DNA from: Raineyella sp. LH-20
GTDB lineage: Bacteria; Actinomycetota; Actinomycetes; Propionibacteriales; Propionibacteriaceae
Length of the DNA: 64,000 bases
NCBI RefSeq assembly: GCF_033110965.1
Contig: NZ_CP137003.1
Location: 2,046,001 to 2,110,000 of the forward strand
Direction: 5' to 3'
Shown here: positions 14,915 through 25,200 of the stretch, piece after piece
How positions within the stretch are numbered: the first letter of the stretch is position 1
Layout: each line of letters opens with the position of its first letter
The notes under the pieces: model-generated
Databases searched by the model: none
The model's input: only the letters and a program-made list of their open reading frames with translations
What the model was told of the DNA's origin: nothing
Program-made: the position numbers and the translations under genes

Positions 14915-16462
14915 ATGCTCACCCGATCCGGCCGGCGCCGGGCCGGTGCGGCCCTGCTGGTCGTCTGCCTCCTGCTGGCGTCCTGCGCGGCCCCCGGCAC
15001 GGCGCCGACCGCCCCGCACGCCACTGCGTCGACCTCGCCGACCCAGCCCTGGACCGTCGCCGAGAACGCCAAGCCGGGCACCGACGACTGGCGGATCCCC
15101 GCCGCCTCGGTGGCCACCGATGCCCAGTTGGCCGGCTACGCCGACCACACCTCGGTGCTGCCGGGGGAGTCGTTCGGCCTCTACGTCACTTCGACACTGG
15201 GTGACGTCGCGGTCGCGGCCTACCGGGTCGGCTCGTACGGCGGCAGGGGTGCCCGGCTCGTCTGGCAGTCGCCGGAGCCGCTCAAGGGCACCAAACAGCC
15301 GGACCCGGTGATCGAGGCCGGCAACATGGTCGTCGCCGAGTGGGCGAAGACGGCCGACGTCGCCACCACCGACTGGCCCGAGGGCTCCTACCTGCTCAAG
15401 CTCACCGCCGGCGGCCGGTCGCGCTACGTGCCGCTCACCGTCCGCAGCCGATCCACTGCGGGGCGGTTGGTGATGGTCAACGCCGTGATCACCGACCAGG
15501 CGTACAACGACTGGGGCGGCTATTCCCTCTATGACGGGCCGGGCAACGGCCGCGCGACACGGGTCAGCTTCGACCGTCCGCAGAAGGGCAACGGCGCCCA
15601 GCAGTTCTTCGGCGACGAGCTCGGGGTGATCCAGCTGGCCGAAGGGCTCGGCGTCGACCTGGCGTACGTCACGTCGGTGGATCTCGACCGCGAGCCGGGC
15701 CTGCTGCAGGGGGCTTCCGGGATGGTCAGCATGGGCCACGACGAATACTGGACCGTCCCGGAACGTACGGCCGTGGAGAAGGCCCGCGACAGCGGGACCT
15801 CGCTGGCCTTCCTCGGTGCCAACGCCGTCTACTGGCGGGTCCGGCTCGAGGACGGGGTGACCGGCGACCGCCGGGTCGTGGTCGGCTACAAGAACACCTC
15901 CGACCCGAAGAAGGGCGCGATCGACACCACCGTGATGTGGCGCTCCCAGCCGTACGCCGATCCGGAGAACTCGCTGACCGGCATGCTCTACGAGTGCTTC
16001 CCCGCGTACGGCGCGATGGTGATCGAGGACCCGACGTTCCCCTTCTTCGCCGGCACCGGTGTCACCAAGGGCCAGCAGATCCCCGGCGTGGTCGGCATCG
16101 AGATCGACCGTGCCTACCCGATCCAGGGCACGCCGTCCGCACTCACCGTTGCCGCCCATTCCCCGGTGGTCTGCGGCACCGGTAAGCACACGTACTCCGA
16201 CATGACCTATTACTCCACCGGCACCGCCGGCGTCTGGGCCACCGGGTCGATGATGTGGGTGAAGGTGCTCAACGGCCCCAACGCGAAATACGGCATCACC
16301 GATGCCTCCGTCGCCTTCGTCCGGCGGGTGACGGAGAACGCGTTCCGCCAGATGGCCGAGGGCAACGGCCGGGGAGCGGTCGCCAGCACGCCGAACCTGG
16401 CCGGTCTGAACGCACCTACCGCCAGCACCACCGGCACCGGGGGACCGGTCGACCACCCGTGA
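14915..16462 (+). CDS. Secreted lipoprotein with N,N-dimethylformamidase beta-subunit-like domain
   Basis: The 515-aa product is exported and lipidated: an Arg-rich n-region, hydrophobic core and lipobox LLLASC with Cys24. After a Ser/Thr/Pro linker the mature part has segments typical of the DmfA2-like family found in actinobacterial surface proteins: YRVGSYGGRGARLVWQS, NDWGGYSLYDG and MGHDEYWTVPER. The substrate is unknown. The ATG at 14915 is chosen because the signal peptide begins there and TAGTGT sits seven bases upstream. The frame is open further upstream to 14789 with no signal. It is the first chromosomal gene right of the element and unrelated to it. Confidence 0.75.
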   Translation: MLTRSGRRRAGAALLVVCLLLASCAAPGTAPTAPHATASTSPTQPWTVAENAKPGTDDWRIPAASVATDAQLAGYADHTSVLPGESFGLYVTSTLGDVAVAAYRVGSYGGRGARLVWQSPEPLKGTKQPDPVIEAGNMVVAEWAKTADVATTDWPEGSYLLKLTAGGRSRYVPLTVRSRSTAGRLVMVNAVITDQAYNDWGGYSLYDGPGNGRATRVSFDRPQKGNGAQQFFGDELGVIQLAEGLGVDLAYVTSVDLDREPGLLQGASGMVSMGHDEYWTVPERTAVEKARDSGTSLAFLGANAVYWRVRLEDGVTGDRRVVVGYKNTSDPKKGAIDTTVMWRSQPYADPENSLTGMLYECFPAYGAMVIEDPTFPFFAGTGVTKGQQIPGVVGIEIDRAYPIQGTPSALTVAAHSPVVCGTGKHTYSDMTYYSTGTAGVWATGSMMWVKVLNGPNAKYGITDASVAFVRRVTENAFRQMAEGNGRGAVASTPNLAGLNAPTASTTGTGGPVDHP

Positions 16463-16574
16463 CCCGACTCGCCGGCCGTGTCGGCCCTGCACGATAGGGT
16501 GAGCACACCGCGCCGTCCGGGATCCGATCACCCCGGGGCGCGCCCGCAGACAGCCCCGGCCGAAGGAGACGACG

Positions 16575-17963
16575 GTGACCGTGAGTGACGACGTGACGAC
16601 GAACGGAACGGCCGGCGGAGGTGTGGCCGCCGTCGTGGTGCTCGCCGCCGGTGCCGGCACCCGGATGAAGTCCACCCGTGCGAAGGTCCTGCACGAGGTC
16701 GCCGGGCGTTCGATGCTCTCCTGGGCGGTGGACGCCGCCGAGCAGGTCGCCCCCGAGCATCTGATGGTCGTCGTCGGACATCAGCGTGAGCAGGTCGAAG
16801 CCCACCTGCGGGAGGTCGCCCCCGCCGTGCTGACCGCGGTCCAGGAGGAGCAGAAGGGCACCGGCCACGCGGTGATGTGCGGACTCGCCCCGCTGGGGGA
16901 GATCAGCGGCATCGTCGTCGTGACGTACGGCGACGTCCCGCTGCTGAGCGGCGACACGCTGTCCGCGATGGTCGAGGACCACCGCCGGTCCGGCGACGCG
17001 ATCACCGTGCTGACCGCGCACGTGCCCGATCCCACCGGCTACGGCCGGATCGTCCGTGGCGACGACGAGGGCATCGCCCGGATCGTCGAGCACAAGGACG
17101 CCTCCGAGGCCGAGCGGGCGATCGACGAGATCAACTCCGGCATCTACGTCTTCGACGCTCAGATCCTGCACGACGGCCTGGCCAGCCTCGGCACCGACAA
17201 CGCCCAGGGCGAGCTCTACCTCACCGACGTGATCGCCCATGCCAACGCCGTCGGCCGCCGCGTCGGGGCGTACGTCACTGACGACCTGTGGCAGACCGAG
17301 GGCGTCAACAACCGCCTGCAGCTCGCCCGGATGGGCGCGGAGATGAACCGCCGGATCGGCGAGAAGTGGATGCTCGCCGGCGTCACGGTGGTCGACCCGG
17401 CCACCACCTGGATCGAGGACTCCGTCGACATCGCCGCCGATGTCACCCTGCTGCCCGGCACCAGCCTGCTCGGCGCGACCTCGATCGCCACCGGTGCGGT
17501 GGTCGGCCCGGACACCAGCCTCAAGGACGTCGAGGTCGGCGAGGGGGCCACCATCACCCGTTCCCAGGGCCTGCTCGCCACTGTCGGCCCGAGCTGCCAG
17601 GTCGGGCCGTACGCCTACCTGCGGCCGGGCAGCGAGCTGGGTGCGGACGTCCGATTGGGCGCGTTCGTCGAGACGAAGCGGGCGGTGATCGGTGACGGCG
17701 CCCATATCGCGCATCAGGCGTACGCGGCGGATGTCGAGATCGGCGCCGGGGCCACGCTGTGTGCCGGTACCATCGTCGCGAACGATGACGGGGACACCAA
17801 GCACACGACGCGTGTCGGTGCCGGTGCGTTCATCGGTGCCCACAGCGTGTTGGTCGCCCCCGTCACGGTCTCCGACGGGGCGTACGTCGCCGCCGGATCG
17901 ACCGTCACCGAGGACGTGACCGCGTCGGGTGCCGACGGCACCCGTGGGTCCGGACTCGACTGA
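16575..17963 (+). CDS. glmU: Bifunctional GlcN-1-P acetyltransferase / GlcNAc-1-P uridylyltransferase
   Basis: Makes UDP-GlcNAc for peptidoglycan and other envelope polymers. The N-terminal pyrophosphorylase domain has LAAGAGTRMKS, GTGHAV and TYGDVPLL; the C-terminal left-handed beta-helix has hexapeptide repeats and the acetyl-transfer region (FVETKRAVIGDGAHIAHQAY). The GTG start follows AAGGAG. The 462-aa protein is oddly finished: where homologues continue after the TVTEDV-like strand with an A-L-x-x-x-R-x-x-Q segment and a GW tail, this one ends TASGADGTRGSGLD. The other two frames downstream do not clearly restore that tail. Immediately upstream of prs, as in many actinobacteria. Confidence 0.95.
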   Translation: MTVSDDVTTNGTAGGGVAAVVVLAAGAGTRMKSTRAKVLHEVAGRSMLSWAVDAAEQVAPEHLMVVVGHQREQVEAHLREVAPAVLTAVQEEQKGTGHAVMCGLAPLGEISGIVVVTYGDVPLLSGDTLSAMVEDHRRSGDAITVLTAHVPDPTGYGRIVRGDDEGIARIVEHKDASEAERAIDEINSGIYVFDAQILHDGLASLGTDNAQGELYLTDVIAHANAVGRRVGAYVTDDLWQTEGVNNRLQLARMGAEMNRRIGEKWMLAGVTVVDPATTWIEDSVDIAADVTLLPGTSLLGATSIATGAVVGPDTSLKDVEVGEGATITRSQGLLATVGPSCQVGPYAYLRPGSELGADVRLGAFVETKRAVIGDGAHIAHQAYAADVEIGAGATLCAGTIVANDDGDTKHTTRVGAGAFIGAHSVLVAPVTVSDGAYVAAGSTVTEDVTASGADGTRGSGLD

Positions 17964-18076
17964 GGATCGACACCTCGCGCCGGCAGCGCCACTGTCGGCG
18001 CTTTCGCCGTGGGCCCAGCGCGGCGAACGACACGACAGGGGGCCGGCACCCCCGACAACTCCGAGGAGACCAGCAC

Positions 18077-19045
18077 GTGAGCGGTTTCAAGCTGCCGACC
18101 GAGAAGCATCTGATGCTCTTCTCCGGCCGGGCCTATCCCGAGCTCGCAGAGGAGATCGCCAAGCTGATGGACACCGAACTGGTGCCCACCCGGCATGTGA
18201 CGTACGCGAACTCCGAGATCTACGTCCAGTACCTGGAATCGGTCCGCGGCTCGGACGCCTTCGTGATCCAGTCGCACGCCGCGCCGGTGAACGAGTCGCT
18301 GATGGAACAGCTCATCATGATCGACGCGCTCAAGCGGGCCTCCGCCAAGCGCATCACCGTGGTCGTGCCGTTCTACCCGTACGCCCGGCAGGACAAGAAG
18401 CACCTGGGCCGCGAGCCGATCTCGGCCCGCCTGGTCGCCGACCTGTTCCGCGCCGCGGGTGCCGACCGGATCATGTCGATCGACCTGCATGCCGCGCAGA
18501 TCCAGGGCTTCTTCGACGGCCCGGTCGACCACCTGTGGGGCCTGCCGGTGCTTGCCGAATACGTCAAGGGGAAGTACGACACCGACGAGATGACGGTCGT
18601 CTCGCCCGATGCCGGTCGGGTGCGTCTCGCCGACATGTGGACCGACCGGCTCGGCAGCCGCCTGGCGATCATCCACAAGCGCCGTGACCCCAGCGTGGCC
18701 AACACCGTGGCCGTGCACGAGGTCGTCGGTGACGTCGAGGGTCGGGTCTGCGTCCTGGTCGACGACATGATCGACACCGCCGGCACCATCTGCCAGGCCG
18801 CCGAGGCTCTGATCGACCGGGGCGCCAAGAAGGTCATCGCCGCCGCCACCCACGCGGTGCTCTCCGGGCCGGCCGCCGAGCGGCTGAACGACTCGCCGTT
18901 CGAAGAGGTCATCGTCTGCAACACCCTGCCGATCCGCACCCCGGTGCCGGTCGACAAGCTGACCGTGCTGTCCATCGCCCCGATGCTGGCGCAGGCGATC
19001 CACGAGGTGTTCGAGGACGGCTCAGTCACCAAGCTGTTCCGCTGA
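18077..19045 (+). CDS. prs: Ribose-phosphate pyrophosphokinase
   Basis: Forms PRPP from ribose-5-phosphate and ATP for nucleotide, His and Trp synthesis. The 322-aa product has the normal class I length: flexible/ATP-binding segments YPYARQDKKHLGREPIS, metal-binding DLHAAQIQGFF and the PRPP loop LVDDMIDTAGTI. The GTG start has AGGAG nine bases upstream. A 12-bp hairpin follows the gene, so it ends a glmU-prs unit. Confidence 0.97.
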   Translation: MSGFKLPTEKHLMLFSGRAYPELAEEIAKLMDTELVPTRHVTYANSEIYVQYLESVRGSDAFVIQSHAAPVNESLMEQLIMIDALKRASAKRITVVVPFYPYARQDKKHLGREPISARLVADLFRAAGADRIMSIDLHAAQIQGFFDGPVDHLWGLPVLAEYVKGKYDTDEMTVVSPDAGRVRLADMWTDRLGSRLAIIHKRRDPSVANTVAVHEVVGDVEGRVCVLVDDMIDTAGTICQAAEALIDRGAKKVIAAATHAVLSGPAAERLNDSPFEEVIVCNTLPIRTPVPVDKLTVLSIAPMLAQAIHEVFEDGSVTKLFR

Positions 19046-19097
19046 GGCGACGGACACCGGCCCCGCTCCTCGGGGTGTCGGTGCCCTGCCTCGCGCA

Positions 19098-19125
19098 GGC
19101 CCCGGTCGATCCGTCGACCGGGGCC
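19098..19125 (+). terminator. 12-bp hairpin after prs
   Basis: GGCCCCGGTCGA (19098-19109) pairs perfectly with TCGACCGGGGCC (19114-19125) around TCCG. Very GC-rich stem without a U-tract. Confidence 0.6.
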
Positions 19126-19334
19126 GCTGGCGTTCCCGGCGCGTCCGGCGCGCGTGATAGGGTGTCCGGGTTGCCTCGGCGAGGGGAGGCGTACGCAGGT
19201 ACGCCGAACGTGATCGACGTGGTGTGCCGACGCCCCACCGCGGGCGCGGCTGCCGGTGGATGCGTACGTCCCGGCCCTGGCGGCAGATCCAGCATCCCGG
19301 CCGCCCGCATGACGGCCCGACACCAGGAGTCATC

Positions 19335-19931
19335 ATGGCTGACGCCACCCTCTCCGTCCAGGTCCGCGACGAGTTCGGCAAGGGCGCTTCCCGCCGCACC
19401 CGTCGGGCCCACCTCGTCCCCGCCGTCCTCTACGGCCACGGCATGGACCCGCTGCACCTGACCCTGCCGGGTCACGAGGCGATGCTCGCCCTGCGCACCG
19501 ACAACGCCCTGCTCGAGCTCAACGTCGCCGGTGAGACCACCCCGCGCCTGGCGCTGGTCAAGCAGATCCAGCGCGACCCGATCCGCGGCGACCTGATCCA
19601 CGTCGACCTGCTGGCCGTCCGCGCCAACGAGAAGGTCGTCGTCGAGGTCGCCGTGCTCGTCACCGGTGAGTCCGCCCCCGCCACCACCGTGGTCCTCGAC
19701 CGCAACACCATCAGCCTCGAGGCGCCGGTCACCCACATCCCCGAGGACATCGAGATCAGCGTCGAGGGCCTCGAGGCCGGCGCTCAGGTCGCCGCCAAGG
19801 ACCTGGCCCTCCCGGAGGGTGTCGCCTTCGTCGGCGATCTCGAGGAGATCCTGGTGACGGTGTCCCACGAGGAGGTCGAGGCCGCCGAGGAGACCGCGGA
19901 AGCCGCCGAGGAGACCCCCGCCGCCGAGTGA
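19335..19931 (+). CDS. rplY: 50S ribosomal protein L25 (CTC/TL5 form)
   Basis: Binds 5S rRNA in the large subunit. The 198-aa product is the long CTC form: an N-terminal 5S-binding beta-barrel (DEFGKGASRRTRRAHLVPAV, LVKQIQRDPIRGDLIHVDLL) plus the C-terminal TL5 domain (VTHIPEDIEISVEGLEAG, DLALPEGV) and an acidic Glu/Ala tail. AGGAG lies eight bases before the ATG. A GATAGGGT at about 19157 may be its promoter -10. The hairpin GGAGGG-TGG-CCCTCC at 19938-19952 may terminate it. Confidence 0.95.
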   Translation: MADATLSVQVRDEFGKGASRRTRRAHLVPAVLYGHGMDPLHLTLPGHEAMLALRTDNALLELNVAGETTPRLALVKQIQRDPIRGDLIHVDLLAVRANEKVVVEVAVLVTGESAPATTVVLDRNTISLEAPVTHIPEDIEISVEGLEAGAQVAAKDLALPEGVAFVGDLEEILVTVSHEEVEAAEETAEAAEETPAAE

Positions 19932-20022
19932 CCTCGCGGAGGGTGGCCCTCCCGGGGGACACTCTTACTCGGGCGGCCGGCATCCGTATCGCTCGACGGC
20001 AGGACACAGACAGTACGAACGG

Positions 20023-20088
20023 CTGACGGCAGGAACGCCTGACGGCATGACGCCTGACGGCATGAGGCCTGACGGCAGGAACGCCTGA
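20023..20088 (+). repeat. Tandem 15-16-bp repeats between rplY and pth
   Basis: CTGACGGCA-containing units begin at 20023, 20039, 20054, 20069 and 20084; the last is partial. Units 1 and 4 are identical (CTGACGGCAGGAACGC). They lie about 50 bp upstream of the pth start. A GACGTACGTC palindrome at 20109-20118 lies between. Confidence 0.8.
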
Positions 20089-20138
20089 CAGGCGCCGACG
20101 ATCGAGGTGACGTACGTCGCCCGGAAGGACTGACGGAC

Positions 20139-20732
20139 ATGTGGTTGGTGGTGGGGCTCGGCAATCCGGGCCCCACCTATACCCACACCCGGCACAACGT
20201 CGGCTACCTGGTCGTCGACGAGCTCGCCCGCCGTGCGGGGGTGCGCCTGAAGTCGGTCCCGAAGATGCGGGCCGATGTCGCCGAGACCCGGATCGGGCCG
20301 CTCGGCCTCGGCATCCCCGGCCCCGGTGCCGTCCGCCTCGCTCTGGTCCGGCCCCACACGTACATGAACGAGTCGGGGATCGCGGTCGGCCGGCTCGCCG
20401 GCTTCTACGGGGTCACGCCCGCCGAGATCGTTACGATCCACGACGAACTGGACCTCGACCTGGGCCAGCTGCGGCTCAAGAAGGGCGGCGGCGACAACGG
20501 CCACAACGGCCTGAAGTCGATGCGCGCCCACCTGCACTCGGGGGACTTCCTGCGGGTCCGGTTCGGCATCGGGCGGCCGCCCGGCCGCCAGGCGCCGGCC
20601 GACTTCGTCCTCGCGCCGATCCCCGCGGGGCTGCGGGCGACGGTCGCCGTCGAGGTCGCCCGGGCCGCCGATGCGGTGGAGATGCTGCTCACCGAGGGGC
20701 TGCCGGCGGCCCAGAACCGCTACAACTCCTGA
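20139..20732 (+). CDS. pth: Peptidyl-tRNA hydrolase
   Basis: Recycles peptidyl-tRNAs released during translation. The 197 aa are full length, with the N-terminal signature VGLGNPGPTYTHTRHNVG (catalytic His in TRHNVG), MNESGIAVG, the HDELDLDLG segment and GGGDNGHNGLKSM. The ATG has GGAAGG ten bases upstream. It is convergent with the membrane protease gene, only 15 bp away. Confidence 0.97.
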   Translation: MWLVVGLGNPGPTYTHTRHNVGYLVVDELARRAGVRLKSVPKMRADVAETRIGPLGLGIPGPGAVRLALVRPHTYMNESGIAVGRLAGFYGVTPAEIVTIHDELDLDLGQLRLKKGGGDNGHNGLKSMRAHLHSGDFLRVRFGIGRPPGRQAPADFVLAPIPAGLRATVAVEVARAADAVEMLLTEGLPAAQNRYNS

Positions 20733-20747
20733 GCCGCCCGACGGGTC

Positions 20748-22133
20748 TCAGCCCCGCCAGCCGCCCGGCCGTGGTTCGAACGGCGGCAGCGGCGCGGTGG
20801 GCGGTGGTGCCACCGGCGGAACCACCGGGATCCCGCCGGTCATCGGCTCGATCACCGGGGCTGCCGCCGCGTGCAGGGCGGCGACGAACATCGCCAGCTC
20901 GGCCTGTTGGGCCTGCACCTCCGGGGTCGACCAGCCACGTTTGATCCGGTCACGGACGAACGCCAACTCGGTCACCGCGTCGGTGAAGGTGGCCACCGCC
21001 CGGGCCTCCTCCCGTGGCAGGCCCTTGGTCCGGGCCGCCCGGGTGCGCAGTGACCCCAGCCACCCGGCCTCTTCGGGGCTGATCAGGCCGCTCCACACCA
21101 TCTCGGGCAACTCCCGTCGCACCACCATGCCCTCCAGCCGCCGCGACCGGATCGCCTGGCGCACCAGCACGATGAACGCCGGCACCATCACCACCACGTA
21201 CGTCACGACGTAGGCGGTGATGCTGTAGGAGGACGAGAAGTTCCACACGCCGTGCAGCACCATCGCTCCGGCGAGGCCGAGGAGGATGACGGTCACCTTG
21301 GCCCCGGTGGGCCGCCGGTGCATCGAGGCATACACCCCCAGCGCCGTCATGGTGGTGAAGAAGGGGTGCGCGAACGCGCCCATCAGGATGCGGGCGAAGA
21401 ACATGAACGTCGTCTGGCCCAGCGAGTCCGAGGTGGAGAAGTAGAGCAGGTTCTCCACGAACGCGAAGCCGATCCCGGACATCCCGGCGTACACCAGGGT
21501 GTCGGTCAGCGAGGTCATCTCGCGACGACGGACGCCGGTGAGCATCACCAGCAGGAAGGCGCCCTTGAGGGTCTCCTCGGCCAACGGGGCACCGACCGCC
21601 GCGGACAGCACGTCGCTGCCGTCGAAGGCGAGCAGCGACAACAGCTCCTCGATCAGCATCGCGCCGACCGTCGCGACACCGCCGCCCCACAGGAAGGCCC
21701 AGATCAGGTAGGCGGGCGGCTCGGGCTCCCAACGGTCCAGCCACATGTAGCAGGCGATCACCACGACGGCGCCGACGGTGGCGAGCACGACGGCCCCGAT
21801 GAAGGTGCCGGGCGTGGTCGCACCGGACAGGGCGAGGTAGACCACGACGGCGGCGCCGATGGCGGCCAGGATGAGGCCGGCCAACGGGGCACCTGCCCGG
21901 CGGACCATCCTGACCTGCACCGGTCGGTACGTCTCGGCCGGCGCCGGCGCGCCGTACGCCCATCCCGCCGGTGCCGGCGTGGACGGGCGGGCCCACGGCG
22001 ACGGGGGCCCGGGCGGCCCGGGCCAGGGCGACGGAGCGGGACCCGGCGGGACCGGTCCGGGGCCCGCCGGTGGGGGCACGGGCCCGCCCCGCCACGACGG
22101 GCGCTGCTGGTTCGGCGGCTGGGTGTCGCTCAC
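20748..22133 (-). CDS. PrsW-family intramembrane protease-like membrane protein
   Basis: The 461-aa product has a Pro-rich cytoplasmic N-terminus (about 70 residues), some eight membrane segments and a Pro-rich C-terminal tail. PrsW/CAAX-like motifs are present in order: APLAEETLKGAF (EE pair), FAFVENLLYF (E-N), AHPFFTT and HGVWNF. In Bacillus, PrsW cleaves an anti-sigma factor; the substrate here is unknown. TACCCT (22145-22140) stands six bases before the GTG at 22133 and directly abuts the GTG at 22139, so the inner start is preferred for a leaderless message. Divergent from mfd. Confidence 0.8.
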   Translation of the reverse strand: MSDTQPPNQQRPSWRGGPVPPPAGPGPVPPGPAPSPWPGPPGPPSPWARPSTPAPAGWAYGAPAPAETYRPVQVRMVRRAGAPLAGLILAAIGAAVVVYLALSGATTPGTFIGAVVLATVGAVVVIACYMWLDRWEPEPPAYLIWAFLWGGGVATVGAMLIEELLSLLAFDGSDVLSAAVGAPLAEETLKGAFLLVMLTGVRRREMTSLTDTLVYAGMSGIGFAFVENLLYFSTSDSLGQTTFMFFARILMGAFAHPFFTTMTALGVYASMHRRPTGAKVTVILLGLAGAMVLHGVWNFSSSYSITAYVVTYVVVMVPAFIVLVRQAIRSRRLEGMVVRRELPEMVWSGLISPEEAGWLGSLRTRAARTKGLPREEARAVATFTDAVTELAFVRDRIKRGWSTPEVQAQQAELAMFVAALHAAAAPVIEPMTGGIPVVPPVAPPPTAPLPPFEPRPGGWRG

Positions 22134-22204
22134 AGCCACAGGGTAGGCGATCCCGGTGACATCGCTCCGCGGCCGGTGTCTGGGCCGCGCGCTACCGTTG
22201 TCCG

Positions 22205-25200
22205 GTGATTGAACACGTGACGGGCAGGCTCGCCGGCATCCTCGACCTCCTGGGCACCGATCCGGTGGTCGCCGAGTGCGTGTCCGATGCCCGCGCCGGT
22301 GTCCTGCACGCCGTCGACATCACCGCCCCCGGCTCGGTCCGTGCTTTTCTCACCGCGGAGCTGGTGCGGCGCACGGAGCGTACGTTCCTGCTGGTCACCG
22401 CCACCTATCGGGAGGCCGAGGAGCTGTCGGACGCGCTGCAGGCACTGCTCGGCGCCGACGTCGCCGCCTACTATCCGGCCTGGGAGACCCTGCCGCACGA
22501 GCGTCTCAGCCCACGCTCCGACACCGTCGGGCGGCGGCTGGAGGTGCTGCGGCGGCTGGCCGGCAATGACGAGAAGCCCGCCCCGCGGGTGGTCATCGCG
22601 CCGGTCCGTGCGGTGCTCCAGCCGCAGGTCGCCGGTCTGGCCGACATCACGCCGGTCCGGCTGCGCCGCGGCGCCGAGTACGACATCTCCGCGGTCGCCG
22701 AGGACCTGGTCGGCGCCGCCTACCTGCCGGTCGACATGGTGCAGCGGCGCGGAGAGTTCGCCGTCCGCGGCGGCATCGTCGATGTGTTCCCGCCGACCCA
22801 CGAGCATCCGGTCCGGATCGACTTCTTCGGCGACACGGTCGAGGACCTGCGCTACTTCATGGTCGCCGACCAGCGCTCCACCGACCGTACGCTCGACGAG
22901 GTCGTCTGCTCGCCGTGCCGCGAACTGCTGATGACCCCACAGGTCAAAGCCAGGGCCGAGGCGCTGGTCGCCGACCATCCGGAACTGACCGAGATGCTCG
23001 ACCGGATCGCCCAGGGGCTGGGCGCCGACGGTATGGAGTCGCTGGCGCCGGCACTGGTCGACCGGATGGAGCTGTTGCTGGACGTGCTGCCCGACGACGC
23101 GTTGGTCCTGGTCGCCGATCCCGAGTTGGTCCGCACTCGGGCGGCCGACCTGGTGACCACCTCGGCGGAGTTCCTCCAGGCCGGGTGGGCGGCCGCCGCC
23201 TCCGGCGGCAGCGCCCCGATCGACCTCCAGGCCTCCTCCTACCAGGAGCTCGGCGCCGTCCGGGCCCACGCCCTCGAGCTGGGCCAGTCCTGGTGGACGC
23301 TGTCCCCGTTCGCCGCCGGTCCCGAGGCGGAGCGGGACGTGGCGGCGGAGGCGCTGGCCCATCTCACGGCCGGCGCGACGCCGATCCGTACGCTGCAGGC
23401 CCGCGACGCGCACAGCTGGGCCGGCGACACCGAGCGGGCGGTGGCCGAGATCGCCGCCGCGGTCCGGGACGGCTGGCGGGTGGTGATGTCGGCCGAGGGG
23501 CACGGCACCACCCAGCGGCTGGCCGACCTGCTCGCCGAGCACGACGTCGCCGCGCGGGTCGTGGCCGACGTCACCGAGCCGCCGGCCGAGCACGTGGTGG
23601 AACTGGTCACCACCGGCATCCGGCACGGTTTCCTGGCCGACGACGTACGGCTCGCGGTCTGGACGGCCGGTGACCTGTCGGGCCAGGCCCAGACCGACCG
23701 GTCCGAGCGGAAGATGCCGGCCCGCCGCCGCAAGGCCATCGACCCGCTGGAACTGAAGCCCGGCGACCCGGTGGTGCACGAGCACCACGGGGTGGGTCGC
23801 TACGTCGAGATGATGCAGCGTACGGTCGCCGGGGCCACCCGCGACTACATGGTCATCGAGTACGCGCCGAGCAAGAAGGGCCAGCCCGGCGACCGGGTGT
23901 TCGTCCCGATGGAGCAGCTCGACCAGGTCACCCGCTACGTCGGTGGCGAGCTGCCGACCCTGGACAAGATGGGCGGCTCGGACTGGGCCAAGCGGAAGTC
24001 GCGGGCGCGCAGCGCGGTCAAGGAGATCGCCGGCGAACTGGTCCGGCTCTACGCCGCCCGGCAGGCTGCCAAGGGCTTCGCCTTCAGTGCCGACTCCACC
24101 ATGCAGCGCGAGCTGGAGGACGCCTTCGACTACACCGAGACCCCTGACCAGCTCTCGGCGATCGACGAGGTCAAGCACGACATGGAGCAGACCGTGCCGA
24201 TGGACCGGCTGATCTGTGGCGATGTGGGCTACGGCAAGACCGAGATCGCCGTACGGGCCGCGTTCAAGGCGGTGATGGACTCCAAGCAGGTGGCCATCCT
24301 GGTGCCGACCACCCTGCTGGTCACCCAGCACTACAACACCTTCGCCGAGCGTTATGCCGGTTTCCCGGTGCGGGTGGCGGCGCTGTCCCGGTTCCAGACC
24401 GACAAGCAGGCCCGCCAGGTGCTGGACGACCTGTCGGCCGGCAAGGTCGACGTGATCGTCGGCACCCATCGGCTGCTCTCCCAGGAAGTGGTCTTCAAGG
24501 ACCTCGGCCTGGTGATCGTCGACGAGGAGCAGCGCTTCGGGGTGGAGCACAAGGAACAGCTGAAGAAGATGCGGATGAACGTCGACGTGCTCGCCATGTC
24601 GGCCACCCCGATCCCGCGCACCCTGGAGATGGCGATCACCGGCATCCGGGAGATGTCGACCATCGCCACCCCGCCGGAGGAGCGCCATCCGGTGCTCACC
24701 TTCGCCGGGGCATACGACGAGGGCCAGGTCACCGCCGCGATCCGCCGTGAGCTGCTCCGCGAGGGCCAGGTCTTCTACGTGCACAACCGGGTGCAGACCA
24801 TCGACCGGGCCGCTGCCCGGATCCGCGAACTCGTCCCCGAGGCCCGGGTGGTCACCGCGCACGGCCAGATGGGGGAGCGTCAGCTCGAACAGGTGATGCT
24901 CGACTTCTGGGAGCGGCGCGCCGACGTGCTGGTCGCCACCACCATCGTCGAGGCCGGCCTGGACATCGCCACCGCCAACACTCTGATCGTCGAGCGCTCC
25001 GACCAGATGGGCCTGTCCCAGCTGCACCAGCTGCGGGGCCGGGTCGGCCGCAGCCGGGAGCGGGGCTACTGCTACTTCCTCTACCCGCCGGACAAGCCGC
25101 TCTCCCAGGACGCCCATGACCGGCTGGCGACGCTGGCGGCGAACACCGACATCGGCGCCGGGATGGCGATCGCCACCAAGGACCTGGAGATGCGCGGTGC

